From Medicago truncatula (lineage: Eukaryota; Streptophyta; Magnoliopsida; Fabales; Fabaceae): a stretch of 64,000 nucleotides of DNA. The translations under genes were made by a program, and so were the position numbers. Below the pieces are notes generated by a model, which saw only the letters and a program-made list of their open reading frames with translations, had not been told where the DNA came from and searched no databases. The stretch covers positions 26,867,292 to 26,931,291 of the forward strand of contig NC_053049.1 of assembly GCF_003473485.1 (NCBI RefSeq), read 5' to 3'. Positions 10,835 to 22,440 of the stretch are shown here, in pieces. Position 1 is the first letter of the stretch, and each line of letters begins with the position of its first letter.

Positions 10835-12780
10835 TATTATTTACATTGTGTTTTTACTTTATCTTTCTTTTGTTTGATTTTCGTGTAAATATCTATTTAT
10901 TTTTTTGTAAATCTATTGTTGTCAAATAAATCATCAACCAAATAGTTGTCCAAATAATACCTCTCTAAATTATTATAAATTAAAAGCAATATGGTGGACC
11001 AAAACTCATTTGTGTGTCGATTGTACATATGCTACTTTACAACGAAGTAATTATTCATGTTTTATGGTTTCTAAAAGGATTCTTGTTCATATGCATAACA
11101 TATGTGATTTGTTTGTAAAAACCTGTTTTAGTATGTTTACTTCCTTTCATAAACCTGTTTTAAAAAAGTTAATTTTAATCTTAATGTTTGATTTATTTTT
11201 AAATTGTTGATTACTGATTAATGAACAATAGTAATTCATCTAGTAATGCTTGCAACATCTTGGACTTACATGTACTATTTTATCGTTGGCATCTTTAACA
11301 GAGTTGTTGATATCATGTGATAATCTTGAGTATTATACTTTGTGGGGTGTTACACTTAACACTTTTGATATTATAGTGTTAACTTCACCAAAAAAGTCAT
11401 TCTCATAACTTTACCATAGTATTTTCCTTATATTTATGTACCAATTTTGTTGCCTCTCTTCTCCACATACTAGGAATAAAAAATCGAGATTTAAACATCC
11501 TCAAAATATTAACACCATCATAAAGATGCAAGGAGAAGGAAGTAAAATAATGATTCTTAATAGGACTCTACCATAACCAATAGTGTTGTGTAATTTATAC
11601 TTTCCATATAAAAAGTCACGTGGCATCGCATGTGAGTTACTACTTTAACAACTCTTTAGTTTAAGCAGTGTTCACATACTCACATAAATGGGTCAAAACC
11701 GACGTTCCTTCATTTGCTACTTTGATTTCAGAGCTATGTTGACTTTGCTGTCTTTGGCATTTTGCAGTTTGGCACAGCTTGGATTCTTTGGAAAATGTAA
11801 CAAGTAACTAACCTAGTGGCTATTTAATACTACCACACTCTTATAACTAGTAGAGTATCATTTTAGGTAATGCATTTCTTTAAAAAAATACTAGTTGAAT
11901 ATCCGTCAGCAATCGAATTGTTCATGAGAATATGAGTTTTATTTTTAAGTAAAAGAGTTTTTTTATCATATTTACTTATTTCAAGGTCGAACTCCAAATT
12001 ATCAAGATATATTTTCCCTTGAAATCGAGGGATAAACACACATAAAATGATTAAAATGTGTTTGTTAAAGTTTAATCGACAAAATCTGATGTATGTGGTC
12101 CAAATTTTAAACTAAGACCGAAACTACTACTACCTCTATCTTGTACATACTTTTGTCTAAATACATTGTTTTGACTAAAAGTGAGACATATAATATGAGT
12201 CAATGAAAATATACTAATTGAAGTAGTTAGTTTGACAAGTAAATAATGTGAAAATATTATTACAAAAAGTAAATAAATTTTAAATTTTAGAGGAGTAAAT
12301 ATTCCAAATATGCCATGAGGGAGTATCATGGCTTGCATACCCTACTTTAATACACCTTTGCACTCTTTCATGTGATGTGTGTGTAACAAAAAAGGCTCCT
12401 TCACCAAAACTATTTCTTTCTAATTATAGGTCCCTTCTATCAAAATTTGAACTCCATACTTTTCAGATCTCAGATCCACTTTTTGCAAACTTAATTCCTC
12501 CCCCCATTTCCTACCTACCTACTCCAACATCACCCAGTTAATTCTTTATACTAATAATTTTTCATCAAAAAGTAAAACCCTTTTTTGCAATCATTGTATC
12601 ATGAATTTTTGACAAGTAACTTTTCTACTTAATAGCTTTCCTCTCCTAATTATTGATCAAAGAAAACAGAATAAAAAAAAGTCATCATAATTATTGATCA
12701 AAGATTTTGTTTTATACACCCACTTAGTAAAATCATGTCATCTTAGCAATTTCACTTTTCTTTCAATCCAAACTCTGAAT
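10835..12780. other. Intergenic DNA upstream of the receptor pseudokinase
   Basis: AT-rich with short ORFs only and no recognisable gene. 12340-12780 presumably holds the promoter and 5'UTR of the following gene, but I see no clear TATA box. Confidence 0.35.
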
Positions 12781-15700
12781 ATGAAGAAATTGTGTCTTAA
12801 ACTTTGTTATTTGTTTCCAACAATCATTCTTGTGTTTCTTATTCCAACTTCACTTGCACAATTAGCACAAACAGAAACTAGAATTCTTTTCCAAGTTCAA
12901 AAACTTTTAGAATATCCACCAGTGCTTCAAGGATGGAACAATTGGACAAATTTTTGTTTCCTCCCTCCTTCACCTTCACTCAAAATAGTTTGTTCGAACG
13001 GTCGCGTAACCGAATTAACTATCATTGGAAACAAAACATCTCCATCTTCACATATCAACAAACCTTTTCAAGCACTTTCAGGAGCTTTTTCAACTGATTC
13101 ATTTTTCACTGTTTTGACAAAACTTTCAAATTTGAAGGTTTTGTCATTGGTTTCATTAGGTTTATGGGGTCCATTACCTGCAAAAATCAACAGGTTTTGG
13201 TCACTAGAAATTCTCAACATTAGTTCAAATTTCATTTCTGGTGAAATTCCTTCTTCAATTTCTTCAATGAAGAATTTGAAGAGTATTGTTGTTGCTGATA
13301 ATCTTTTCAATGGAAATATTCCAGATCTTAAGAGTTTAACCTCTCTTGAAGAGGTTAATTTTGATGGAAATAAGTTAGGTCCACAATTTCCTTCAATTGG
13401 AAAAAATCTTGTGAAAATTATTTTGAGCAAAAATTCTATAAGATCACAAATTCCTTCTATGATAGTACACTTTGATAAACTTCAAATATTTGATATTTCT
13501 TCCAATAACTTTTTTGGAAAAATTCCATATTCCATATTCTCATTACATTCACTTCATTACCTAAATTTGTCTTCAAACAAATTTAGTGGTAATCTTTCAA
13601 TGAATTCACCTTGTAGTTCATCATTGAATTATGTTGATATTTCACATAATTTTCTAGTAGGAAAATTACCATCATGCATTATGAATTCAAAGGGTAAAGT
13701 ATTGTATTCTGGGAATTGTTTATCAACAAGAAATCAACATGCATCTTCATATTGCAAAAAAGATGCAGCTTTAGCTGTTAAGCCTCCTAAAAGAAAAGTG
13801 AAAAAGGAATCAAGTATGAAATTAGGACTTGTTCTTGTTATTGTTGGAGGTGTTGTTGGAGTTGCATGTGTTTTGGCTTTGCTTATTGTGTTCATCTTGT
13901 GGAAATCAAAACCAGAAAGATTGAATCATAATATGGATAGATCTGCTGCTCATAAGTTTTCAGATAAATCAAATTTGAATGCAAGTAAGACCACTATCAT
14001 TATGTTTATTTATTTATTTATCATTTATTGTAAATTAATTTATGATATATTAAATCATATGCATCCCAACCAACGATCGAAGTGATTAATAAGTTTCAAC
14101 TAAGGTTAAATACTTGAGTTTGAACTCTAACGGTAATAATTTATAGTCAGGTTTTACTTATCTCCTGGTCAAACCTCTGACTATAAGCTTTTTTCGTGAT
14201 TTACCGATGTGTTATAACAAAATAGAAAATACATATAATAGGTTGAGAAGATATTAACTGTTGAAAAATCCATAGTGTTTCAGTCATGATAGTATTTTCT
14301 ATGTTGTTTTCATGAACAGTAATTTTAGTAGTTTATTTACTATTTAGTAGGGAAGTGTCTGTAAAGATGTACATGCTGTCATAAACTTGCTCTTTTGTTT
14401 GTTTTTTGTTTTTACTTTTAGTAATTCATAATCTGGTCGAGTGGTAAGGAAAGTCTGATTAATAATTTTTAAAGCCAAGAGTCAAATTCGATATTATTCA
14501 ACTTTAATTGAATTTAATTAACCACTTTATTTGATATTTTCTCTATTTGTTTTCCAATAAATAATTTTTATATTATTTTTCACTCATATTCTCTTAATAC
14601 AACAAAACAAATTCCTTCAATTAAAAATTGCATTAATTTGATCTGACCTATGAAAACAGGACATGTTCCTCAAACAATGAGACTAGCTACACATGGACAG
14701 CCACCATACAATATTTTCACAGAAGAAGAAATTGAAGATGCAACCAATAACTTTGACCAATCAAATTTAATAGGAGAAGGATCACAAGGACAGGTAAAAG
14801 AATATTTTTTATAATCTTCAAGGTTTCATAACTTGTTCTTTGTAATGAAAAATGGACCCCATGATATTAATTATTTACTATCTTATTTACACAGATATAT
14901 AAAGGTTCGTTGAGGGATGGTTCATTGGTCCTAATTAATTGTATAAAAATAAAGCAAAAGGGTTTACCACACAGCATTATGCAGCAATTAGATGCATTAC
15001 AAAATTTGAGGCATAGACATATGGTGAGTGTTCTAGGACACTGTGTCATTACTCATCAGGACCCTCCTCAAGTAACATGCACAGTCTTCATTGTACTTGA
15101 ATACATCTCAAATGTGTCATTAAGGGATCAACTTACAGGTAAACAATCACATCATCAAATCATAAAGAATTTAATTCATATTAGACTCTGAGTTACATTG
15201 TCGATCAATCATAATCGTCAGATCATAAAAGTGTTTGGTAGATTGTGATTTGTTGACAATGTAAAACATTTTACATTGACAAAGTATCAAAATTAAATTT
15301 AGTCAAAATTACATCATAGGTCCTTTAAGTTTGAGGTTTGTAACAGATTGGTCATTTAAGTTATATTGATCACAACTAAGTCCTTTAAGTTTGATGTTTG
15401 TAATAGATTTGTCATTTAAGTTATTTTAGTCACACATAAGTCTTTTAAATTTGTAAACGTTTTCGATTTAGTCCTTCTGCAACATCATCGTTTTTGTAAC
15501 ATTTGGTTAATAGAAGGACTAAATTGAATGTCATGATATGAATGTCAAAGCAAAGATTTGAATGTCAAAAAATGCGACATGACATGAGATTTATTTAACA
15601 GATGGGAAAAAGAAGGATATGCTAAAATGGCCACAAAGAATGGCAATCAGCATAGGAATTGCAAGAGGAGTTCAGTTCTTACATACAGGAGTTGCTCCTG

Positions 15701-16948
15701 GAATATTTGGCAACAATTTCAAGATTGAGAATATTTTGTTAGATGATAGTCTTAATGCAAAAGTTAGTGGATACAGAATTCCATTGCCATCTAAGGTTAG
15801 GACAGAATACATGATTTGATTAATTTTTTTCAGTAATATTTGCATGATCATCTAAGTTTCTAACATGGAATGATTTATGCATTGATTAATTTTCAGAGCA
15901 CAGTTAATGAACCAAGTTCCGCGAATCAAAATGGAAGGTATATCTCATTTTAATTAATCACTTGATCTTATGTTATATTTCACTGTATCCTAAGATAGTA
16001 TTTTGAAATTTAAATCCATGTGCAGCACAAACTATGCAGAAAAAGAAGATATTTATCAGCTAGGTGTTATTCTACTTGAAGTCATTACTGGTAGACAAAT
16101 TGCATCCTCCAGTGAAGTAGAGCAGCTCAAGGATGAGGTATCCATTACTACATCTGTTCTTTGTCACATGTTTTTCATAAAGTGCTCGAAGATTATAACG
16201 ATTGTTCATCTTACATGATAAATGTTTTCGTCAATATTATAAAAATCGAACTGAATCAACCAGTTGAACCGAGAATAAGTTACGTTGCAGTCCAGTTGAA
16301 CTGGCTGAACCGACAAGTTAAACTGCAGTTCAACTAGTTTTCATTGTTTTATAGTTTATGTGTCATCTGGTTCAACCATGACTGAACTGATTGAACTAAT
16401 TAAACCATGACTCAAAGGTTTCACAGATTTGGTATCTCATCCGATTTTTAAAACATGAGTTTTGGTACATGAAAAACATTGCCGAACATGTAAATCTATT
16501 TTACGCATTATCTAATCAAATTTTATCTATCACCTGTTTGTTGAGATATTTTAAAAATATAACAAATCGACATTAAAAATCATTTTGATTGATAAGATGA
16601 CCGTGTAAAAATATTTTATACTGTCAATAGACTCAATACACATTCCTTAAACTCGATATCCGATTTAAAGACTACTTTTCTTATCTTTAATTACATCTTT
16701 GTCATATTCAGCTGGAAAGAGGTTCATCAGAAGCACCGTCGCAAATACTAAGAAGTGCAATTGATCCTTCTCTACGCGGGAGTTATGCATATGAATCAAT
16801 GAGCACTGCAGTTCAAATAACAATCAATTGTCTCTCTAAGGTTTCTAGTAAACGTCCTTCAATAGAGGATGTTCTATGGAATTTACAGTATTCAATGCAA
16901 GTTCAAGAGAATTGGACCAGCAGTGGGAACCTCAGCACAAAATTTTAA
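12781..16948 (+). CDS. LRR receptor-like pseudokinase (At3g03770-like)
   Basis: Plasma-membrane receptor-like protein, 721 aa by my splice model. Exons are 12781-13984, 14660-14793, 14895-15138, 15602-15795, 15897-15937, 16026-16137 and 16712-16948; all junctions are GT/AG and phases agree. It has a signal peptide (1-26), LRRs at about 115-300 (e.g. LEILNISSNFISGEIPSSI), a transmembrane helix at 348-374, and a kinase-like domain starting at about 420 (FTEEEIEDATNNFD). Catalytic residues are lost: the glycine loop reads GEGSQGQ, the HRD loop is replaced by VAPGIFGNNFKIEN, and the DFG motif by SGY. This matches, from memory, the 'probable inactive' LRR-RLK group that includes At3g03770. It probably signals through partners rather than by phosphotransfer. 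The ligand is unknown. The start is the Met followed by a clean signal peptide; an upstream in-frame Met at 12694 would bury it. Confidence 0.9.
15295..15460. repeat. Intronic tandem repeat of about 60 bp units
   Basis: In intron 3 of the pseudokinase gene the phrase tcctttaagtttgaggtttg recurs as tcctttaagtttgatgtttg and tcttttaaatttg, each followed by a cattt-aagttat block. It looks like a degraded 'ggtcctttaag' type transposon end. Confidence 0.6.
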
Positions 16949-17739
16949 ACCTCTTGTCAATAAAATTTGTCTGATTGTGTTTCAAAAGTTCATTGATCAT
17001 GATGAATAAAATGGTAATGTAAATATTTAATTTCTTCCATAAGGCCAATAACACATTTTGTCCTACATTTTTCATATTTGTTATGTATAAATTATATTAT
17101 TATTAAAGTTCCTATCATATTTGTATTTTGGCTCCTGTAAATCTATTCTTGTGTGGAACGATTATTGATCAGGCTATATTTATCTCACCGTTGAACTCCG
17201 GATTATCAAAGATCCCTTACCGGATGATTAACACAAAATATATTTATGAGAAACAATGTGACAAACATTCAAAAGGAAGTTACAACTACATAGATTGGAA
17301 TATAAAACAATTTGTTCAACTAAGAACCATATTCTCAAGTACCAGTTTATGACACGTCCAAAATCAACAGAGTCAACAATAAACCTTCAAATTCCTCAAA
17401 AATCAACATTCTTCCTTACTTGAAATGCAAAAAAAGTTGTATTTCTTCTGCTAGATTACCAACTAAGCACTTTTGAATGTTGTAGTGTATTTAAGGACTG
17501 AAATTATGTGATTCAATTTCGAACTGATCAAGGATAACATGATTGGAGCTTTAAAGATATCGAAATGCTTAGACCAAATGTATCACGGGGTCCTTTAAAT
17601 TTAAAGTTTGTACCAAATTAATCCTTTTTTAGTTTTTTTTAGTTTTAAATTGGTCTTTTATATTATGAAAAGTCTACACCTTGTCTTTAAGTGTTTAAGT
17701 TGGAGGAAAGAAAGAAGATTTCCCCACCATCGATCGATT
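16949..17739 (+). other. 3' flank of the pseudokinase gene
   Basis: AT-rich and without a supported gene. A 74-codon open frame at 17128-17352 has no family resemblance. aataaaat at about 17005 could serve polyadenylation. Confidence 0.3.
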
Positions 17740-18404
17740 TTAGGATGGATTGGTTGAATGTTAGCTCATTGGTTAAATGATTATGATGGATGAAGAAGAA
17801 GAGACGGGGTGTGAAAGGGGAAGAACAAGGAATAGATTTGGCGTAGTAGGGTGTGGAACGGTACATCTTTTATTGTTTTTTAATTTAAAATCTCAACCCT
17901 TACATATTTTTTGCCACATGTTTTACATCCAAATCGTAAATGGAGCTTAGCTTAAATAGAGGGTTACTCATCATTTATGTGAATTGTACTATTATCAAGT
18001 ATACACTTATTATATTGAAATCCTTGTTCCCTTGTATTAGTAATAATTACATGTGTGTTTAAGGTAGAGAAACTCCACCATCAATCAATATTAGTTAACT
18101 AAAGATTAACTCATCAAATGATTATGATGGATTTATCGGCGAAGAAAAAAGAGGGGGTGGAAGGTGAAGGGGAAGAAGAGGGAGTGGATTTGGTGTTGTT
18201 ACACCAATTAAATAATTTAGCATACATCATCTCTTGAAAAAAAATTGATCTTGATAGAGGTAGGGAAAGAGAGGAGGAAGAGAAAGGGTTGGAAGAGGAA
18301 GGAGAGGGAGTACTCATGAGTTGAATGATCATGATGGATTTATGGTTGAGGATGAGGAAGATGAAAGGTGTGGAAGAAGAAAGACTAGATTTGGTGTAGT
18401 ATGA
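17740..18404. repeat. Three diverged direct repeats, purine-rich
   Basis: Three copies of a block of about 90 bp (tgattatgatggat, then a GA-rich run, then tagatttggygtagta) start near 17776, 18118 and 18326. The flanks of copies 1 and 2 also resemble each other (ccaccatcgatcgatttt, ccaccatcaatcaatatt). The origin is unknown, probably a decayed repeat. Confidence 0.6.
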
Positions 18405-18483
18405 GTGCCATTACATACTCTGGGGCATAAAAATTTATGACTATTACTTTTCCCGCCCTGCTGCAAAAATTCTATAAATACCT

Positions 18484-18511
18484 CTGGTCTGAATTACGTA
18501 ATTCGGACCAG
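18484..18511. repeat. 28-bp palindrome in the TIR
   Basis: ctggtctgaatt followed by acgtaattcggaccag folds back on itself with one mismatch pair. Related 'atccggatt ... aatccgga' palindromes recur at about 19655 and 19697, so it is a family motif of this element. Confidence 0.7.
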
Positions 18512-18585
18512 ATTGTTAGTGTTTCTTGAATATATAATCCGGACAAATACGATATGAATATTTTGTGTCTTTCTTTGATGTCAGG

Positions 18586-18662
18586 GTCTCTGTTGACCGT
18601 TATACGACCCCTGCATAAGCTGCAATGCAATTGAAGGGGTCGTATGAGCAGTCAACAATGAC
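18586..18662 (-). ncRNA. miRNA-like hairpin A
   Basis: A 77-nt foldback: gtctctgttgac ... atacgacccct pairs with aggggtcgtat ... gtcaacaatgac, with a few mismatches around the middle. Strand is inferred from the minus-strand TATA box at 18773-18780, which would place the hairpin about 80-90 nt inside a transcript. It contains no ORF of note. Whether Dicer-like enzymes process it is not known from sequence. Confidence 0.5.
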
Positions 18663-18772
18663 CATGACACCACTAACACTCCTAAAATCTACCTAAAAAA
18701 CTAAAAAATTTTGAAGAAAATGTAAGAAAGGAGGGTAAAGAAGAATGAAGGAAAATGTTGAAGATCTAAGCC

Positions 18773-18780
18773 TTTTTATA
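18773..18780 (-). promoter_or_regulatory. TATA box upstream of hairpin A
   Basis: TATAAAAA on the minus strand, 111 bp before the hairpin A arm. It is one of three minus-strand TATA boxes in this locus. Confidence 0.4.
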
Positions 18781-19132
18781 GCCTAAAACAAGTCATAGGT
18801 AATTTGAAAGTCAAGGAAAATGTGTTTTTCATTCAAAACCGTCCAAAAAAAACGTATTAAAACTCCACTAACCGGCCTAACCTTTGGTGAAACGTCACCA
18901 GCCAAAATGTTACTGAGGGTTTCTGGATTTTATAATTTGGAATGCATGAAGCTATTCCGGATTTTAAAATCCGAACTGCGTCAGACCCTTTTGTTTGGAT
19001 CGTTTTTGTTGCAATTGCCTTGGAAAAAAATAAAACAAAGGTACATAACATAAATTGAAGCAACATAAGACAAATAAACAGTTAAAAAAAACCATAATAA
19101 CAGAAATGATGAATCTTTTGGGAAGGTGTTTT

Positions 19133-19223
19133 CAAGAGGATTTCTTTGAGTTAGATCTTACTGCCTTGCCAAATGACATATTCATCTGGCAGGCAGCAAG
19201 ATCTAACTCATAGCAACCTCTTG
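19133..19223 (-). ncRNA. miRNA-like hairpin B
   Basis: A 91-nt foldback. The arms are CAAGAGG ... GAGTTAGATCTTACTGCC and the inverse of GGCAGCAAGATCTAACTC ... CCTCTTG, with a short loop near catat. Pairing is near-continuous over about 40 bp with small bulges, the size and quality of plant MIRNA precursors. It is third of three hairpins after the TATA box at 19569-19576. Confidence 0.6.
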
Positions 19224-19274
19224 ATATTTTTGAGTTATCTATGTATCAAGGAGGCATCAAGCAGTATCTATATA

Positions 19275-19368
19275 TTTTTGACAGCATGATGAGGATCTTC
19301 ATCATGCGGTTATATAGAGATATATATTTAAAACAGCATGAGAAAGATCCTCGGCACAATGACAAAAA
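19275..19368 (-). ncRNA. miRNA-like hairpin C
   Basis: A 94-nt foldback. tttttgacagcatgatgagg, then atcttcatcatgc, pairs with gcatgagaaagatcct, then cggcacaatgacaaaaa. It is clearly homologous to hairpin D 126 bp away (shared aggatcttcatcatgc and gcatgagaaagatcctc), i.e. a tandem duplicate. Confidence 0.6.
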
Positions 19369-19400
19369 TTTGCATGGTCTCTTTGGTGTGTTTGTTTGTA

Positions 19401-19501
19401 TTTTTGACAGCATACTGAGGATCTTCATCATGCAGTCAAATAGAGAGTTAACTCATCTATTTGCGACCGCATGAGAAAGATCCTCAGCTTAATGACAAAA
19501 A
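19401..19501 (-). ncRNA. miRNA-like hairpin D
   Basis: A 101-nt foldback. The left arm (tttttgacagcatactgagg, then atcttcatcatgc) pairs with the right arm (gcatgagaaagatcct, then cagcttaatgacaaaaa). In the minus direction it is the first hairpin, about 70 nt after the TATA box at 19569-19576. Confidence 0.6.
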
Positions 19502-19568
19502 ATTTCATGATATTCTTTGTTGTGTTTGTGTGTTCTAATGGTGTTGAAGCTAAAAACCGGAGAGGATG

Positions 19569-19576
19569 TATTTATA
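19569..19576 (-). promoter_or_regulatory. TATA box in duplicated promoter upstream of hairpins D-C-B
   Basis: TATAAATA on the minus strand inside a block (about 19565-19690) that is a diverged direct duplicate of the block at 20366-20475. Shared phrases are atttatagaggt, gttgtggacc, gtgcaatgtgg and acaaaagaatc. The other copy drives the ORF at 20323. Confidence 0.55.
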
Positions 19577-19884
19577 GAGGTCTTTGGATGTTGTGGACCG
19601 CATAAACTCCTAGTGCAATGTGGTCCATACAAAAGAATCTTATGCTGAGGTATTCCGGATTTCGTTTTCCGGAACACAGATAAGCCCTAGGCATATCCGG
19701 ATTTCGTAATCCGAAAATCATATCTTTGGTTATTTTATTGAATATATGAACATATTTGACGTAAATTAAAACATAATGAAAGTTTAAATAATATATATAT
19801 ATATATATTATTCAAACTATAATGCAACTACTTAATTCAACAACACATAACTAACATGCAATTAAAACAACATAAAACATGTGA

Positions 19885-20323
19885 TTAAGTAAAACATGGA
19901 TCATCTAAACTAACTTCTTCCTCCTCTGGTCCCTCTAGCAGAGCCCGAATCTCTTCGTAGTTCCTGGTCCGGTGCAAACTTTTCAGAATTTGTTCAGCAA
20001 ATCTAACCAACGAAGTGTCCAACTCGATCAGTCCTCTTGTACTGTGCTGACCAAGGACAGAGAACATGGTTCGCAGGTCGTCGTCGTTCTTGAGTTTCAT
20101 CCAGCTAAAGAGATCCGGCTGAGTCGGACAATGGACATCGATATTCAACTCCGACCACCCTCCTCATGTCTTTGTGGTTGAGTTGACGGTTGATTTGATC
20201 CAGCTCATCCTTCAGCCCGGAGAGGGTGACATTGTCTCGAATCCTAAACAGATGGGGTGCTGTTCCACTGTTGTAGTAGACTACCTCTAGCTTGGTGTTT
20301 AGATCAAAGCCAGGGAATTCCAT
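19885..20323 (-). pseudogene. Frameshifted small ORF of the hairpin-locus family
   Basis: The minus-strand frame from 20323 (MEFPGFDLNTKLEVVYYNSG, then SGLKDELDQINRQLNHKDMRRV) runs to 20105. The homologous reading then continues in another frame (LFSWMKLKNDDDLRTMFSV, IELDTSLVRFAEQILKSL) to a stop at 19885, so one frameshift near 20110-20145 breaks it. It aligns along its length with the intact 115-aa ORF at 49083 (LRGIKDELTEFNQGVNPRDT, VELTNDENVTSMFWEH). The YN-G and GLKDEL-type N-terminus reminds me of a legume family I associate with Mutator-like transposase N-termini, but I cannot verify this. Confidence 0.6.
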
Positions 20324-20369
20324 GTTGTTTTGTCTAATGTAGTTTAATTGTAATGAAAACAGGGACCCC

Positions 20370-20377
20370 TATTTATA
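20370..20377 (-). promoter_or_regulatory. TATA box upstream of the locus 1 ORF
   Basis: TATAAATA on the minus strand, 47 bp before the ATG at 20323. It is part of the promoter block duplicated at 19565-19690. Confidence 0.5.
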
Positions 20378-20673
20378 GAGGTATGTGGGCGTTGTGGACC
20401 ACAGGAATTGTCGGTGCAATGTGGGACACACAAAAGAATCCAATGCTGAATAAATCCAGATTGTAAAATCCGAACAAACCCTCACCATACTCAAAGTCCC
20501 AAGTCTCCCTTTGTTCACCCCAGTATCGTATGTTTCGGGATTATACATTCTGAATTACACCAGAAGCTTTTGGGCGGTGGTCTGCACCACAAAGAAAACG
20601 TTTTTCAAACATTTTGGACGGTGGTTAAGTTGAAAACCGTGTTTCTACACGTTTTTTGACCGGCATTGATGGT

Positions 20674-21942
20674 TGTTGGAACAAAATGTGTTTAACATTA
20701 ACCCTTAAGAGTTTTGATGATAAAAAAAGTATTAAAAATTGTCAATTGGATATGCTAATATTTGTTCAAGTGTACAGGATTATAGACAAAATTTGATATC
20801 TTAAAAAGGTCTTGGAAGAACAATAAAGAGCAAAGAAATCAACAAAAAGGGAAGCTTAAAGCGTCTGAAGAAAACTGCTCCTGAAGATAAAACGCTCTTG
20901 AAGACAAAGTGCTCCTGAAGTGATGACGTCATCAGAAGCAAGTTTATTAGAAGCTAAAAATCACCAGAAGCTGCAGTTCATCAGAGGATGCAACTTAAGG
21001 CTTCAAAAGCTGTTTAATGGGATTCAACCTCGTCTAAGGATTGCAGAAGACTGAAAAGTGAAGCAATGGCTACTTTGAAGGGATTTGAACGCATTGGATG
21101 CTTGTTCCTCAAAAGAGCGTTGACATGGTACGTTTGTACGAAGTGTACAACCACTACCTCCATTACTCTATTTTGTCTCTGTTACAAGACAAGAAAAACA
21201 GCTCTGCCTGCAACGATGTTCCTTTACAATGGGAATGCATTTGAAATTGATCCTTCTTAGGACAGTAACCATATCAGGCAAAGGATCATTGGTGATTGAT
21301 CAAAAGCTTCAAACGACTCTATTTTGAATGTGCTGGCAATTCAACGTCTCTTTCACACCTCTATATTAAGGAGTGAAGACTCAGAGTTTTACAAGGACAA
21401 TACCAAGAATTAACTGAGCCAAAACTCTGCTGAAATTGTTCTGCATTGAAAGTTCTCTTAGAATTTCTTATCAAAGCTCATATCTTAGAAATTCTAGAGT
21501 CTTTAGAGTCTGTATCTGATTTGTATTGTGAACACCACTGATTGTATATCAAGTGTTCAAACTCAAACATATTCTTTGTAATTTTGTTTGAATTCAGAAG
21601 TCTCTTGCATTTGTGCTTGAGCAATAGAAGTCTCTTGATTGTGTTCAGGAGCATAGGAAGTCACTTGCAGTTGTGCTTGAGCAATTTGAAGTCTCTTACT
21701 AAGTTTAGTAGTGAGCATTTGTAATCATATATTACATAGTGAACTCTCCTTGGAAGTGCAAGGGGGACATGACTGACTTCCGATTTGTGGAAGGAACCTG
21801 TATAAATTGTTTGTGTCCTTCTTCTCTCTCTCTGTTTTATCCGCTGCAACTAGTTCTGAACATCACTTCAGAAGTAGAAATATATCTACATCTAATCCGT
21901 GTTTTCAGCTTAGGAGAAAAGAAGAAAAAGCCAACACAATTC

Positions 21943-21977
<35 letters not shown>

Positions 21978-22440
21978 TTGTGTGTTTTTGTCACCTTCAA
22001 TTGGTATCTAGAGTCTTGGTCTGTTGTCAAAACAGTTAACAGTGTAATAGAAAAAGATCTGATAAAAACATGTCTGGTGCAGAACCTGAATCTAGTACGA
22101 GAAATGCTATTCCATATGAGATCCTGAAGAAATCTAACTATGGAAAAGTTCCAAAGTTCAATGGAGATCCTGAAGAATTTTCCTGGTGGAAAACCAACTT
22201 CTACAGTCATGTCATGGGTTTAGATGAAGAGTTATGGGACATACTAGAAGATGGTATTGGTGACTTGGTCGTTGATGAAGAAGGAGCTGCTATTGAAAGA
22301 AGAAAGCATACTCCTGCTCAGAAGAAACTCTACAAGAAGCATCACACAATCAGAGGAGCACTTGTCAAAGCTATACCTAAAGAAGAGTATATGAAGATGA
22401 GTGATAAATCCACTACTAAGTCTATGTTTGCCTCTCTCTG
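20674..22440 (+). mobile_element. Truncated Ty1/Copia element: 5' LTR, PBS and start of gag
   Basis: The LTR (20674-21999) starts TGTTGGAACAAAATG and ends in ...cttca. It is followed by a primer-binding site (ttggtatctagag at 22001) that resembles the initiator-Met tRNA complement. Gag starts at 22070 (MSGAEPESSTRN, KVPKFNGDPEEFSWWKTNFY, UBN2/DUF4219-like) and breaks off near 22440 after MFASLC. Nothing else of pol or a 3' LTR is present. At the break the sequence resembles the LTR end again (tgtttttt(g)ctcaccttcaa), hinting at microhomology-mediated deletion. Confidence 0.75.
21945..21975. repeat. Poly-C tract of 31 bases
   Basis: An uninterrupted C run near the end of the Copia LTR. Proline- or glycine-rich ORFs across it are artefacts. 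Its length may be a sequencing or assembly artefact. Confidence 0.9.

Noticed and set aside
21739-22210. Overlapping Pro-rich and Gly-rich ORFs
   Set aside because: They owe their length to the poly-C tract in the Copia LTR.
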